Source: Anaerolineales bacterium
Lineage (GTDB): Bacteria > Chloroflexota > Anaerolineae > Anaerolineales > E44-bin32
Direction of reading: 5' to 3'
Length of the DNA: 14,112 nucleotides
Assembly (NCBI GenBank): GCA_030606845.1
Contig: JAUWFP010000027.1
Span: 1 to 14,112 of the forward strand
The position numbers and the translations under genes are program-made. Shown here piece by piece: positions 1 to 6,670 of this stretch. Within the stretch, counting starts at the first letter, position 1. Each line of letters opens with the position of its first letter. The notes under the pieces are model-generated. The model made no database searches. It was not told the origin of the DNA and saw only the letters and a list, made by a program, of their open reading frames with translations.

Positions 1-41
1 TCGTAGACAGAGGCAGCTCCCGACGGATAAAAGTCATGCGG

Positions 42-62
42 TGTTCCGGGTTTCCCGGAACA
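42..62. repeat. Perfect inverted repeat (9-bp stem, 3-nt loop)
   Basis: TGTTCCGGG, a TTT loop and CCCGGAACA form a perfect 9-bp stem. No run of T follows on either strand, so this is not a classic intrinsic terminator. It could be part of a dispersed palindromic element, a protein-binding site, or a chance structure inside a gene that is cut by the window edge. Confidence 0.6.
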
Positions 63-219
63 AGACCCGCGAATATCAGGTTGATCAACCGTCGATAATG
101 CCCTGTCCGCCCATCACTTTCGCCATCTTTCCTGCTCGGCCACCGTAGGTTTTGAACTATGAGAAGCAAGCAAGAACCCATTAAATACTGCTGGGAACTT
201 GACAGGTCATTCCATATCA

Positions 220-295
220 GGGGCCCACCCGTGTGTCGGCCCGTTCATTGCCCATATTCAAGACCTGTAAGGGCGAGCCGCCAGCTCGGCCCTAC
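220..295. repeat. Two consecutive imperfect palindromes, possible dispersed intergenic repeat
   Basis: GGGCC at 221-225 pairs with GGCCC at 238-242. About 25 bases on, GTAAGGGCGAGC (267-278) pairs with GCTCGGCCCTAC (284-295), with a one-base bulge and a CGCCA loop. This paired arrangement of GTA-GGGC palindromes just downstream of a gene end looks like the dispersed REP/MITE-like repeats common between genes in Chloroflexota-type genomes. That comparison is from memory and was not searched. The second hairpin lies 25 bp past the PHP gene's stop and might also protect that mRNA's 3' end, although no T-run follows. Confidence 0.45.
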
Positions 296-319
296 CAGCA
301 ACCCGTAACCATCGAGGAT

Positions 320-991
320 CTAGCGCTCGGGCGGTGTCCATCCAAGCCGCTTGCGCCAGGTCGCATAACGCGAATATAGGTGCACCAAGGGGACCGAACG
401 CCGTCCCATGATACGCGCATGTGCCAGCGCTTCCTTGAAGGAATCGGCATCGGAGAAGGCAGGCATGCTCAGGTAGGCGCGTCCGACTTCGGCTGGTGCG
501 TGGGCATCGGAACCGGCGGTGCCATGAAGCCCAGCGGTGCGAACTATTTCCGTAGCTTTATCGTTAGGTTGGTCGTTCCAGCAGCGGGCGTTAAGCACCT
601 CGAGCGCGTTAATATGAGGAAAGAGCGTTTCTAGGGTCTCCATCGACCAGCGGCAGCCGCGGGTGGGGTCGAAGGGATGAGCTATGCTGATCACGGCACC
701 TTGCGCTTTGAGCCGCTCCACCACCTCCATCGGCTGGAGACCCCTGGGGATCTCCTCTTGAACGAAGTAGCCCAGGATCTCACCTTCGGTGGTGAGGATC
801 TCCTCGCCGATGATCACCCGTTCAGGGTCTAACGACGCGGTCTCGCGCGCGCCAGCGATCGAGTTGTGGTCGGTGATTGCTATAAGATCGATACCGCGCA
901 GATCACAGGCTTGAAGGATTTGCTTCGGCAGCATCAGGCTATCGCTGGAATGGTATGTGTGACAATGGAGTTCAACGTTGATGTTCGTCAT
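320..991 (-). CDS. PHP-domain metal-dependent phosphoesterase
   Basis: This 223-aa soluble protein has the full set of PHP (polymerase and histidinol phosphatase) signatures: H9-x-H11 near the N-terminus, D41-H42 in an ITDH segment, E63/E64, H105 in AHPFD, and D162/H164 in SDAH. These residues normally hold a two- or three-metal centre that hydrolyses phosphoesters. The length fits stand-alone PHP proteins such as the YciV/RNase AM and tyrosine-phosphatase branches, but the substrate cannot be told from sequence. The ATG at 989-991 is preceded by GAGGT on the minus strand, a weak but usable ribosome site. The gene lies 46 bp after the flippase-like gene on the same strand and is probably the last cistron of that operon. 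The family call is firm; the substrate is unknown. Confidence 0.88.
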   Translation of the reverse strand: MTNINVELHCHTYHSSDSLMLPKQILQACDLRGIDLIAITDHNSIAGARETASLDPERVIIGEEILTTEGEILGYFVQEEIPRGLQPMEVVERLKAQGAVISIAHPFDPTRGCRWSMETLETLFPHINALEVLNARCWNDQPNDKATEIVRTAGLHGTAGSDAHAPAEVGRAYLSMPAFSDADSFKEALAHARIMGRRSVPLVHLYSRYATWRKRLGWTPPER

Positions 992-1037
992 AGATGTTGG
1001 GACCTCGATGGTTTCTTTTTAGCGCAGCTCGGAATCG

Positions 1038-2018
1038 TTATACCGCCTCTGTGGGCTCCGGTTGGTTGCTCTCGAGTAAAAGTAGATCCTTTGAAAAAAG
1101 CCAGGTGACGAGCCCGAGGGCGACACCGAACCACAACGTCGCGAAACGGATGATCAGCGTCGCTGCCGTAGCGGTGCTGGCGGGCAGGTCCAGTAGCAGT
1201 ATGAGCATGCCGGTCATGCTCACCTCCACAGCTCCCAATCCGCCAGGGAGGGTGGACACTGCGCCGATCACGGTTGAGAACGAGAGGGTGAAGACCGCGA
1301 TCGAGAACGTATGCCAACCTGCGGGAACGCCCAGCCCCAGCAGGACCAGGTACATTGCGATGCCCTCTCCAAGCCAGGCAATTGTTCCTAGGCCGACGGC
1401 GATGAGCGTTGAGCGAGGCCGGAAGAGCGTATAAGTGCCCTCGTAGAATTCCCGCAAATGAGGACTGACGCGCTTGAGCAATGGCAGACGCTCCGCTGCG
1501 TCCAATGCCCAGAGCGCAATCGGGCGAATCTGCGAGAGAACGATCCCGGCAACGAGCAATGTGAGAACGATCGCGAAAGCGGGCCAGTAACGCCGGTATG
1601 CGACCACTCCAAGGGTTGAAAGCAGCAGAACTGCCAGCCCGTCACTGATACGTTCTGCGAGAACGACGGTGACGCCGCGGGCAACCGGTATGCCGGTCTC
1701 TCGATTGAGCCAGACTCCCTTCATTGCTTCGCCCGCTTTCCCCGGCGTGACAGCTAGAGGGAAACCGGCGATAAACAGCTGCGCGCTTTTCCACAAGGAT
1801 AGATTATGCGCGCCGATCTGACCCAGATAGAAATGCCACTTGATAAATCGCAGGCTGTAGTTGAAGAGCGTCCCGCCGAGGATTAATGGGGTTAGGGACC
1901 AGGAAAAAGTCGCCAGGTGAGAGCCCACCTGGCGGATGTCGCTGAAGAGTGCCAAGCCAAGAGCAACAACGAAACCCAGGACGAGGCCGGTCAGCAGCCG
2001 TCGACGAAGGGAGTCCAT
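1038..2018 (-). CDS. Polytopic flippase-like membrane protein (LPG synthase TM / UPF0104 family)
   Basis: This 326-aa integral membrane protein has about eight hydrophobic segments (roughly residues 7-27, 43-60, 75-92, 114-142, 145-162, 203-230, 237-277 and 284-308). It carries the hallmarks of the lysylphosphatidylglycerol-synthase transmembrane family (PF03706): TPGKAGE at 91-97, an ER..D motif at 122-126, and LPGGLG with a following Glu at 257-265. Members of this family are flippase-like proteins for lipids or lipid-linked sugars, or the membrane half of MprF. The soluble aminoacyl-transferase domain of MprF is absent, so lipid lysinylation is unlikely. The ATG overlaps the upstream DUF362 stop codon (TAATG), which implies translational coupling. 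The cargo is unknown. Confidence 0.85.
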   Translation of the reverse strand: MDSLRRRLLTGLVLGFVVALGLALFSDIRQVGSHLATFSWSLTPLILGGTLFNYSLRFIKWHFYLGQIGAHNLSLWKSAQLFIAGFPLAVTPGKAGEAMKGVWLNRETGIPVARGVTVVLAERISDGLAVLLLSTLGVVAYRRYWPAFAIVLTLLVAGIVLSQIRPIALWALDAAERLPLLKRVSPHLREFYEGTYTLFRPRSTLIAVGLGTIAWLGEGIAMYLVLLGLGVPAGWHTFSIAVFTLSFSTVIGAVSTLPGGLGAVEVSMTGMLILLLDLPASTATAATLIIRFATLWFGVALGLVTWLFSKDLLLLESNQPEPTEAV

Positions 2019-3229
2019 TATCGTCCGCGAAGCAGACTCAAACCCCCAATCGCTGCCGCGGCCAACAGCGTAAGACCAACGATGGCCTGGACCACGGTCT
2101 TCGGCTCCATGCCGGGCAGGACGACTTCTCCATCCCCGTAGTTTTTAAACAGTTGGCCCCACGGGTTTTCCAGAGCAGCCTCGACCCGCTTGCGGCCGAC
2201 GAAAGGGTACCAATAGACATTGTGGTAGAAGTTGCTGGCGAAGTAGGACCAGGGAACAAGGGGGCTTTGCAGCAGTAATTTTTCGAGGGGTTTCAAGGGA
2301 CCATGGTAGATCATCTTTTGACCACGGCTGGCGAATGTATCGGTCTGGACGAACTCCCAGGGGGTTTCTTGCTCGATATCATAGCCAACGATTTCAATTT
2401 CGCTTGGGTTTCCGATGCCTAGATTGAGCTCATGCGCGCGGCGGATGAAGCGGATTTGCATCGGGTCGAAGCCCTGGAGTTTGGCCGAGACGGCATCGAT
2501 CGCGACCTGATCGGCCGAGGCCAGCAGGATGTCTTTCTGGTGCCAGTGCATTGCCCGCGGTCCTGGGCCGTCGCCAGCGAATGTGCCATCCATCACCGCG
2601 AACAAGCCCGGGTGGATTTCGCGCTGGATCATGAGCAGGTCAACGAGCGTATCGTGGATCACCGCGTGGGTCCAGTGGCGGTCTCGGTGGAGCAATCCAC
2701 CGAAGGCGTTCTTCATTGCCCCAGTGATCGTTGTGAAAACGTGCGTTTTTACCGTTGGCAGTTGGATCATGCTCATCCCTACGAGTGCTCGAGGAATGAA
2801 TAAGCCCTTGGGGTAAACTTTATCGAGGACCAGCAATTTGTGGTTCTTGGGAATGTATTCAAACCATTCGAAGTCTTCCTCGTAAAGGTAGATGCAGGGG
2901 ATGTCGTATTTATCGGTGACAAAACGGTGTTTGTTATTGAACTCACCGACACTTGTGTCAACTACAACGGTGTCGTTATGAACACCGACGATGTCTTTAT
3001 AACCAGCGCCCTGGAGCGCCTGTATCACGCCTTCAATCTGCCAGGGAGTCGAGGAGCAGGCCGGGTACCAGGTCTGCCAGGAGATATTGATTTTTAGGCC
3101 GGTCCGGGTTTCCTTTGGGAGAGCGGCTTCAAAATCTGCAAGCCGCATAACTTCCTGAACATCCTCTAAGACTGTCTCCGGGGAGGTTTTCAGAACAGCG
3201 ACCTTCCCAAATTCCGGTTGTTTTGACAT
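2018..3229 (-). CDS. DUF362-domain protein with C-terminal membrane anchor
   Basis: This 403-aa protein matches the DUF362 family (PF04015): the conserved core VKTHVFTTITGAMKNAFG is at 160-177, followed by MDG at 213-215, GDGPGPR at 219-225 and D239/D245 in a SADQVAIDAV segment. Many DUF362 proteins carry a ferredoxin domain with Cys clusters. None is present here, so this is the ferredoxin-less form. A hydrophobic helix at about 378-400, ending in RGR, suggests tail-anchoring in the membrane. There is no N-terminal signal peptide, so the main domain probably faces the cytoplasm. The start is well fixed by AGGAGG (3235-3240) five bases upstream. It leads the operon with the flippase-like and PHP genes. 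The biochemical role of DUF362 is not established, and I assign none. Confidence 0.85.
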   Translation of the reverse strand: MSKQPEFGKVAVLKTSPETVLEDVQEVMRLADFEAALPKETRTGLKINISWQTWYPACSSTPWQIEGVIQALQGAGYKDIVGVHNDTVVVDTSVGEFNNKHRFVTDKYDIPCIYLYEEDFEWFEYIPKNHKLLVLDKVYPKGLFIPRALVGMSMIQLPTVKTHVFTTITGAMKNAFGGLLHRDRHWTHAVIHDTLVDLLMIQREIHPGLFAVMDGTFAGDGPGPRAMHWHQKDILLASADQVAIDAVSAKLQGFDPMQIRFIRRAHELNLGIGNPSEIEIVGYDIEQETPWEFVQTDTFASRGQKMIYHGPLKPLEKLLLQSPLVPWSYFASNFYHNVYWYPFVGRKRVEAALENPWGQLFKNYGDGEVVLPGMEPKTVVQAIVGLTLLAAAAIGGLSLLRGR

Positions 3230-3234
3230 CTGAT

Positions 3235-3282
3235 CCTCCTGTGGTGTGCATCCATTCTAACCTACACCATGGAAGCCGTGTA
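3235..3282 (-). promoter_or_regulatory. Candidate promoter and ribosome site of the DUF362 operon
   Basis: On the minus strand a TAGAAT -10 (3254-3259) is preceded, 17 bp away, by a weak -35 TACACG (3277-3282). A consensus AGGAGG (3235-3240) sits five bases before the DUF362 ATG. The ribosome site is clear. The promoter is tentative because the -35 match is poor. Confidence 0.4.
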
Positions 3283-3325
3283 GTCACCTGTACGAACTAA
3301 CAGACGGCCGATGGCTTATCGGGTT

Positions 3326-3335
3326 AAGTATACTT
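3326..3335. repeat. 10-bp perfect palindrome in a divergent intergenic region
   Basis: AAGTATACTT is a perfect palindrome midway between the divergently transcribed DUF362 and small-membrane-protein genes. It could be an operator shared by both directions, but a 10-bp AT-rich palindrome can arise by chance. Confidence 0.25.
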
Positions 3336-3380
3336 CTGAGGAATAGATCAGATTGTTACCATAGAGACCGTTCATCATGC

Positions 3381-3394
3381 TACAATAGCTCTAA
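3381..3394 (+). promoter_or_regulatory. Candidate -10 giving a leaderless mRNA
   Basis: TACAAT at 3381-3386 lies exactly 7 nt before the ATG at 3394, so transcription would start at or next to the A of the start codon. No ribosome-binding sequence precedes this ATG, which fits a leaderless transcript. A -35 (TTGTTA at 3353-3358) is present but 22 bp away, which is too far for a standard promoter. Confidence 0.4.
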
Positions 3395-3870
3395 TGCAGG
3401 AAAAAACATCAAGTTCGCTCACAACCTTCGACGACTTATACCCTGAGGATGTCTACCGACCCGCAGAGAAACGTGACTATTGGGTTTGGATCTATCTGCC
3501 ATTCTTGATCGGGGTTCTGGTGTTTGTGGGCATTGGCTTCCTGGTAATTCGTGCCGGGTTTGGTTCAGCGAGCGCATGGGCGGACACATCGCTTATCTTT
3601 ATGCTGCTGCCGATGATCATTTTAGGGTTGGTCCTGCTTGTTCTCTTCGGGGCCATGATATTCGGCATTGTTAAACTTATCGCCATGATCCCGGAGTGGT
3701 TTTTAAGCATCAGGAGAGTTTTCTGGCAAGCTGAGAACGCCGTACAACGGAGTGGCGACATTGCCGTTCGCCCGTTTACCGTGATGAAGTCCTCTTGGGC
3801 GGCGCTGCAAGAAAGCTTTAGCTGGCTTGTATCCATCGCGGGAATATTCAAGGGAGAGACACATGACTGA
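3394..3870 (+). CDS. Small two-helix membrane protein of unknown function
   Basis: I do not recognise this 158-aa protein. It has a polar N-terminus of about 28 residues, a first membrane helix at about 32-53, a second long hydrophobic segment at about 66-95, and a C-terminal third (about 100-150) rich in aromatic and basic residues that may lie along the membrane surface. No catalytic or ligand motif is visible. The ATG has no Shine-Dalgarno sequence but follows a TACAAT box by 7 nt. Its last eight bases overlap the next small membrane-protein gene, so the two are probably translated together and may act as a pair. Codon use resembles neighbouring genes and I see no sign of transfer. Confidence 0.75.
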   Translation: MQEKTSSSLTTFDDLYPEDVYRPAEKRDYWVWIYLPFLIGVLVFVGIGFLVIRAGFGSASAWADTSLIFMLLPMIILGLVLLVLFGAMIFGIVKLIAMIPEWFLSIRRVFWQAENAVQRSGDIAVRPFTVMKSSWAALQESFSWLVSIAGIFKGETHD

Positions 3871-4075
3871 GGATTCAAACTGGAAGGCTCGCACAATCAT
3901 CGTTGGGATTCTCGCGGGCGCGCTAACAGGCCTCGGTGCCGCCCTTGTCCTTATTCAACGTGCTGAGCAAGAAGGTGAAGCGGTACAACTGGGTACATCC
4001 GATGGGCTCAAGGTGGGCATTGGCGTCCTAGGTTTGCTGCGGCAGATTGGCCAGATCGGCCCTCGAGGCGATTAA
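3863..4075 (+). CDS. Small single-pass membrane protein (70 aa)
   Basis: This reads as a 70-aa protein with one glycine-rich membrane helix at about residues 11-31, then a charged stretch (about 33-40) and a second, weaker hydrophobic segment (about 51-60) ending in PRGD. The frame is open further upstream to an ATG at 3827. However, the ATG at 3863 has GGGAGAG (3854-3860 region) a few bases upstream and overlaps the preceding stop by only eight bases, so I choose 3863. The glycine-rich helix and small size recall YtxH-like or gas-vesicle-like small proteins, but no diagnostic motif supports either. It is probably a functional partner of the 158-aa membrane protein. Confidence 0.65.
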   Translation: MTEDSNWKARTIIVGILAGALTGLGAALVLIQRAEQEGEAVQLGTSDGLKVGIGVLGLLRQIGQIGPRGD

Positions 4076-4093
4076 TAATTAAGCAATAATCAT

Positions 4094-4125
4094 CACCTGC
4101 TTCGATAGGCGGGGTAGGTGGTTTT
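4094..4125 (+). terminator. Weak candidate terminator
   Basis: CACCT (4094-4098) can pair with AGGTG (4116-4120), followed by GTTTT. The stem is only five pairs with a 17-nt loop, so it is a poor intrinsic terminator. It is listed because it lies between the small membrane-protein pair and the TetR promoter. Confidence 0.25.
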
Positions 4126-4157
4126 AAACAGAAACAAGAATATTTCGAGTCTGTCGC

Positions 4158-4186
4158 TTGACAGGCTCTTTTCTTTTTGTTATTAT
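4158..4186 (+). promoter_or_regulatory. Near-consensus promoter of the TetR/ABC exporter operon
   Basis: TTGACA (4158-4163) is a perfect -35. Exactly 17 bp later TATTAT (4181-4186) matches the -10 at five of six positions. TATAAT at 4184-4189 overlaps it but would need a 20-bp spacer. The predicted start, near 4193-4196, falls inside the palindromic operator, so this promoter should be strong and repressible. Confidence 0.8.
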
Positions 4187-4189
4187 AAT

Positions 4190-4203
4190 AACGAACGTTC
4201 GTT
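4190..4203. promoter_or_regulatory. TetR-type operator (perfect 14-bp palindrome)
   Basis: AACGAACGTTCGTT is a perfect palindrome directly downstream of the -10 and spanning the predicted transcription start, 19 bp before the TetR ATG. Palindromes built on GAACGTTC-like half-sites are typical TetR-family operators. A repressor bound here would block initiation, so autorepression and control of the whole operon are the natural reading. Confidence 0.75.
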
Positions 4204-4221
4204 CATATAAAGGATAATGGG

Positions 4222-4821
4222 ATGGGCCGACGCATTGTAAGCAAAGGTGAACTCACACGAGAATCGATCTTGGAAGGGGCGTATCAACTCTTCCTTCAGC
4301 AGGGCTACCACGGCACGTCGATGCGCCAGATTGCCGCCGAGGCCGGCATCGCCCTCGGCGGGATCTATAACCACTTCTCAGGAAAAGAGGAGATCTTCAC
4401 CGCAGTTCTCGAAGCGTACCACCCCATCCACGAGATCGTCCCGGTGATACAGGCGAGCGAAGGTGCAACGATTGAGGAATACGTGCGCAACGCCGCCATG
4501 GGTATGATGACTGCTCTTGAGCGCCAACCGGGGTTCCTCAACTTGATTTTTATTGAGATCGTTGAATTCAACTCACTACACCTGCCGGATCTGGTCGATA
4601 TGACCTTCCCCAAGGTCATGAGCATCGTGGGCCCCTTCGCCGAAAGTCAAAATAAGTTAAAGGACATCCCCTTACAGAGCATCGTGCGCTCGTTCATCGG
4701 CCTCATGTTCATGCAGTATTTTGCTGAGAAGCTTGTAGGGTCGCAGTTTGTCGCGATGCCGCTTGAAGAAGCGTTCGAGCAAACCCTACAAATCTTCCTC
4801 CATGGGATCCTCGCCGAATGA
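4222..4821 (+). CDS. TetR/AcrR-family transcriptional repressor
   Basis: This 199-aa protein has the N-terminal TetR DNA-binding domain, with a helix-turn-helix at about 31-53 (GTSMRQIAAEAG followed by GGIYNHFSGKEEIF). An all-helical C-terminal half (about 70-199) would form the dimer interface and the inducer pocket. The pocket half is too variable to name a ligand. AAAGGA at 4209-4214 is a suitable ribosome site for the ATG at 4222. It is the first gene of a six-gene exporter operon and sits directly behind a perfect palindrome over its own promoter, so it most likely represses itself and the exporter until an exported compound binds. The layout parallels E. coli CecR with YbhGFSR, but orthology is not shown. 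Confidence 0.93.
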   Translation: MGRRIVSKGELTRESILEGAYQLFLQQGYHGTSMRQIAAEAGIALGGIYNHFSGKEEIFTAVLEAYHPIHEIVPVIQASEGATIEEYVRNAAMGMMTALERQPGFLNLIFIEIVEFNSLHLPDLVDMTFPKVMSIVGPFAESQNKLKDIPLQSIVRSFIGLMFMQYFAEKLVGSQFVAMPLEEAFEQTLQIFLHGILAE

Positions 4822-4828
4822 GGGCGCG

Positions 4829-5476
4829 ATGACTCTCCAGGACGTGATGTGCATTCTGCTCTGGCTGTTCATCTTTTTCGTCAGCTTCCAGATTGTCCTT
4901 CGGTTGGTGCGGCGCATCTATAAATTTCCGATCCCACACTTGCTAACGAACCTCATCGATAATCCAATCCGGCGCCGCATTCAACCCCCGGAGAGCACGC
5001 CAGCCCGTCACGGAATTCGTGCCGGCATGCGCGTGCTTGAGGTGGGTCCGGGCAATGGAACATACACGCTGGCCGCCAGTCAAGCGGTCGGCGAAGCGGG
5101 TCGGGTGGTTGCGATCGATATCGAGCTGCGAATTATCGAAAGATTACGTCAGCGTGTGGAACTCGAAGGAGCAGGCAACATCGAGGTCAGGGTCGCGGAT
5201 GCCCACCAACTGCCATTCCCGGATGCCAGCTTCGATGCGATTTACATGATCACCGTGATTGGCGAAATACCCGCGCCGGGCGAGGCCATGCATGAGTTTC
5301 ACCGGGTTCTTCGACATGGGGGCACGCTGGCTTTCAGTGAGTTTTTACCCGACCCGGATTACTCGCTCCCGCGCACGCTCAACGCGCTGGCGGTCGATGC
5401 TGGTTTTCGTTTGAAATCACGGTTTGGGAAGCTGTTCTACTACACCCTTCTCTTCGAGAAGTGCGAAGAGGGATAG
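4829..5476 (+). CDS. Membrane-anchored class I SAM-dependent methyltransferase
   Basis: The protein is 215 aa when started at the ATG at 4829, eight bases after the TetR stop and behind GAGGGCG. The frame is open upstream into the TetR gene (ATGs at 4748 and 4802), but those starts would overlap it. Residues 5-29 form a hydrophobic membrane helix. A Rossmann-type methyltransferase domain follows: motif I VLEVGPGNGTY at 69-79, the acidic residue at the end of strand 2 (D97 in VVAIDIE), a motif II-like ADAHQLPFPDASFD at 123-136, and a UbiE-like HRVLRHGGTLAFSE at 158-171. It resembles the UbiE/COQ5 and Methyltransf_11 group. The substrate is unknown. Its place between regulator and permease suggests it modifies the exported molecule or a membrane lipid. 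Confidence 0.85.
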   Translation: MTLQDVMCILLWLFIFFVSFQIVLRLVRRIYKFPIPHLLTNLIDNPIRRRIQPPESTPARHGIRAGMRVLEVGPGNGTYTLAASQAVGEAGRVVAIDIELRIIERLRQRVELEGAGNIEVRVADAHQLPFPDASFDAIYMITVIGEIPAPGEAMHEFHRVLRHGGTLAFSEFLPDPDYSLPRTLNALAVDAGFRLKSRFGKLFYYTLLFEKCEEG

Positions 5477-5479
5477 GAC

Positions 5480-6613
5480 ATGGTCAATATCCGTCTGCAG
5501 TCGATCATACGTAAGGAGTTCATCCAGATCATACGCGACCCGCGTACATTGATGCTGGTCATTCTCATTCCCATCATGCAGTTGTTGATGATGGGATACG
5601 CGGCGACAACCGACGTGCGAAACGTCCCTCTGGCGATATTCGATCAAGATCGCGGGATGGAGGCGCGTGCCTTGTTGGATGCTTACAGGGCGGCCGACTA
5701 TTTCCACCTGGCTTATGACGTGGATTCCTTAGACGAGATACTCTCACTCATCGATCGGGGTGACGCGAAGGCCGGCTTGATCATCCCCCCGGATTACAAC
5801 CAACAGATAGCTGGGAAGGGAACTGCTCAGATCGCCTTTGTGCTGGATGGCAGCGATCCAACGATCGCCGCCACCTCCCTGTCTGCGGCTCAGCTTATCG
5901 CTCAGGCTCACGCCACAGAAGTAATGGCGGAGAGGCTGGCCAGGACCGGGCAGGGCGCCGCGGCGTTAACGCCTCTCGAAGTACGGACACAGGTCTGGTA
6001 CAACCCCGACATGCTTAGCTCCTACTTCATGGTGCCGGGTGTCATCGGGATGATCCTGTACTCGATAACCTCAATTCTTACGGCTACGGCTGTGGTCAGG
6101 GAGCGCGAGCGCGGCACGATTGAACAGTTGATCGTAACCCCGATTCGTTCCTGGGAGCTCATTGTGGGGAAGATCCTGCCATACGCTGTTCTAGCGCTGA
6201 TCAACACAGTGGAAGTCCTGGCGCTTGGTTCATGGCTTTTTGGGGTGCCCATTCGCAGCGGGTTGGGTCTGGTAATGCTTACATCGGGACTCTTCCTTCT
6301 CACCGGTCTGGGTATTGGGCTGCTGGTCTCAACGGTCGCAAACACGCAGCAAGAGGCAACGCTCATTTCATTCACGACACTCCTTCCGAGTATCTTCCTC
6401 TCCGGTTTCTTCTTTCCTGTGGAAGCGATGCCGCGCGTGCTGCAATGGATCGCTGTTGTGATTCCGCTTAAATACTACCTGACCATCATTCGCTCGCTGT
6501 TGATCAAGGGTGTCGGAGTCGATTCCCTGTATACAGAGATACTGGCCCTGGCGATCTTCGGCGTGTCCTTCATACTTTTAGCTGCGATGCGGTTACAGAA
6601 ACGATTGGATTGA
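5480..6613 (+). CDS. ABC-2 type exporter permease (YbhS/YbhR/YhhJ-like)
   Basis: This 377-aa permease has the layout of ABC-2 family exporters (PF12698). An amphipathic N-terminus (RKEFIQIIRDPRT at about 11-23) is followed by helix 1 (about 24-42) and a large extracytoplasmic loop (about 43-180). Five more helices then cluster at about 182-204, 231-253, 262-284, 295-315 and 347-370. The signature ERERGTIEQL at 208-217, followed by TPIRSWELIVGK, is the coupling region that meets the ATPase. The ATG lies three bases after the methyltransferase stop. It is the only permease in the operon. YbhGFSR-type systems usually have two different permeases, so this one presumably forms a homodimer driven by an ATPase heterodimer. 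Substrate unknown; drug-like or lipid-like exports are plausible. Confidence 0.9.
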   Translation: MVNIRLQSIIRKEFIQIIRDPRTLMLVILIPIMQLLMMGYAATTDVRNVPLAIFDQDRGMEARALLDAYRAADYFHLAYDVDSLDEILSLIDRGDAKAGLIIPPDYNQQIAGKGTAQIAFVLDGSDPTIAATSLSAAQLIAQAHATEVMAERLARTGQGAAALTPLEVRTQVWYNPDMLSSYFMVPGVIGMILYSITSILTATAVVRERERGTIEQLIVTPIRSWELIVGKILPYAVLALINTVEVLALGSWLFGVPIRSGLGLVMLTSGLFLLTGLGIGLLVSTVANTQQEATLISFTTLLPSIFLSGFFFPVEAMPRVLQWIAVVIPLKYYLTIIRSLLIKGVGVDSLYTEILALAIFGVSFILLAAMRLQKRLD

Positions 6614-6670
6614 TGATAAATCCGGCCGCCCTATTTCTGTCGGCGACGGGTGGTTAAATTGGAGGCTGCA

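Larger units (their letters stand above)
1..319. other. Left-flank stretch with no convincing gene
   Basis: I find no gene here that I can defend. A minus-strand frame stays open from about 181 (an ATG at 179-181) to the left edge, about 60 codons, and could be the start of a gene running off the window. It has no clear ribosome binding site, resembles no family I know, and passes straight through a perfect hairpin at 42-62, so it may be chance. A plus-strand frame is also open from 2 to 148, ending at a stop. The rest of the stretch holds palindromes, listed separately. Confidence 0.5.

Noticed and set aside
1..181. Minus-strand partial gene running off the left edge
   Set aside because: It is open for about 60 codons but has no ribosome site or recognisable family, and it crosses a perfect hairpin. 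Not enough support to call it a gene.
994..1434. 146-codon plus-strand frame opposite the flippase-like gene
   Set aside because: It is fully antisense to a gene with clear family motifs, and its product is Ser/Arg/Pro-rich with no recognisable domain.
4748..4828. Longer start for the methyltransferase (ATG at 4748 or 4802)
   Set aside because: These starts lie inside the TetR gene and would put a basic, serine-rich extension before the membrane helix. The ATG at 4829 follows the TetR stop and has a ribosome site.
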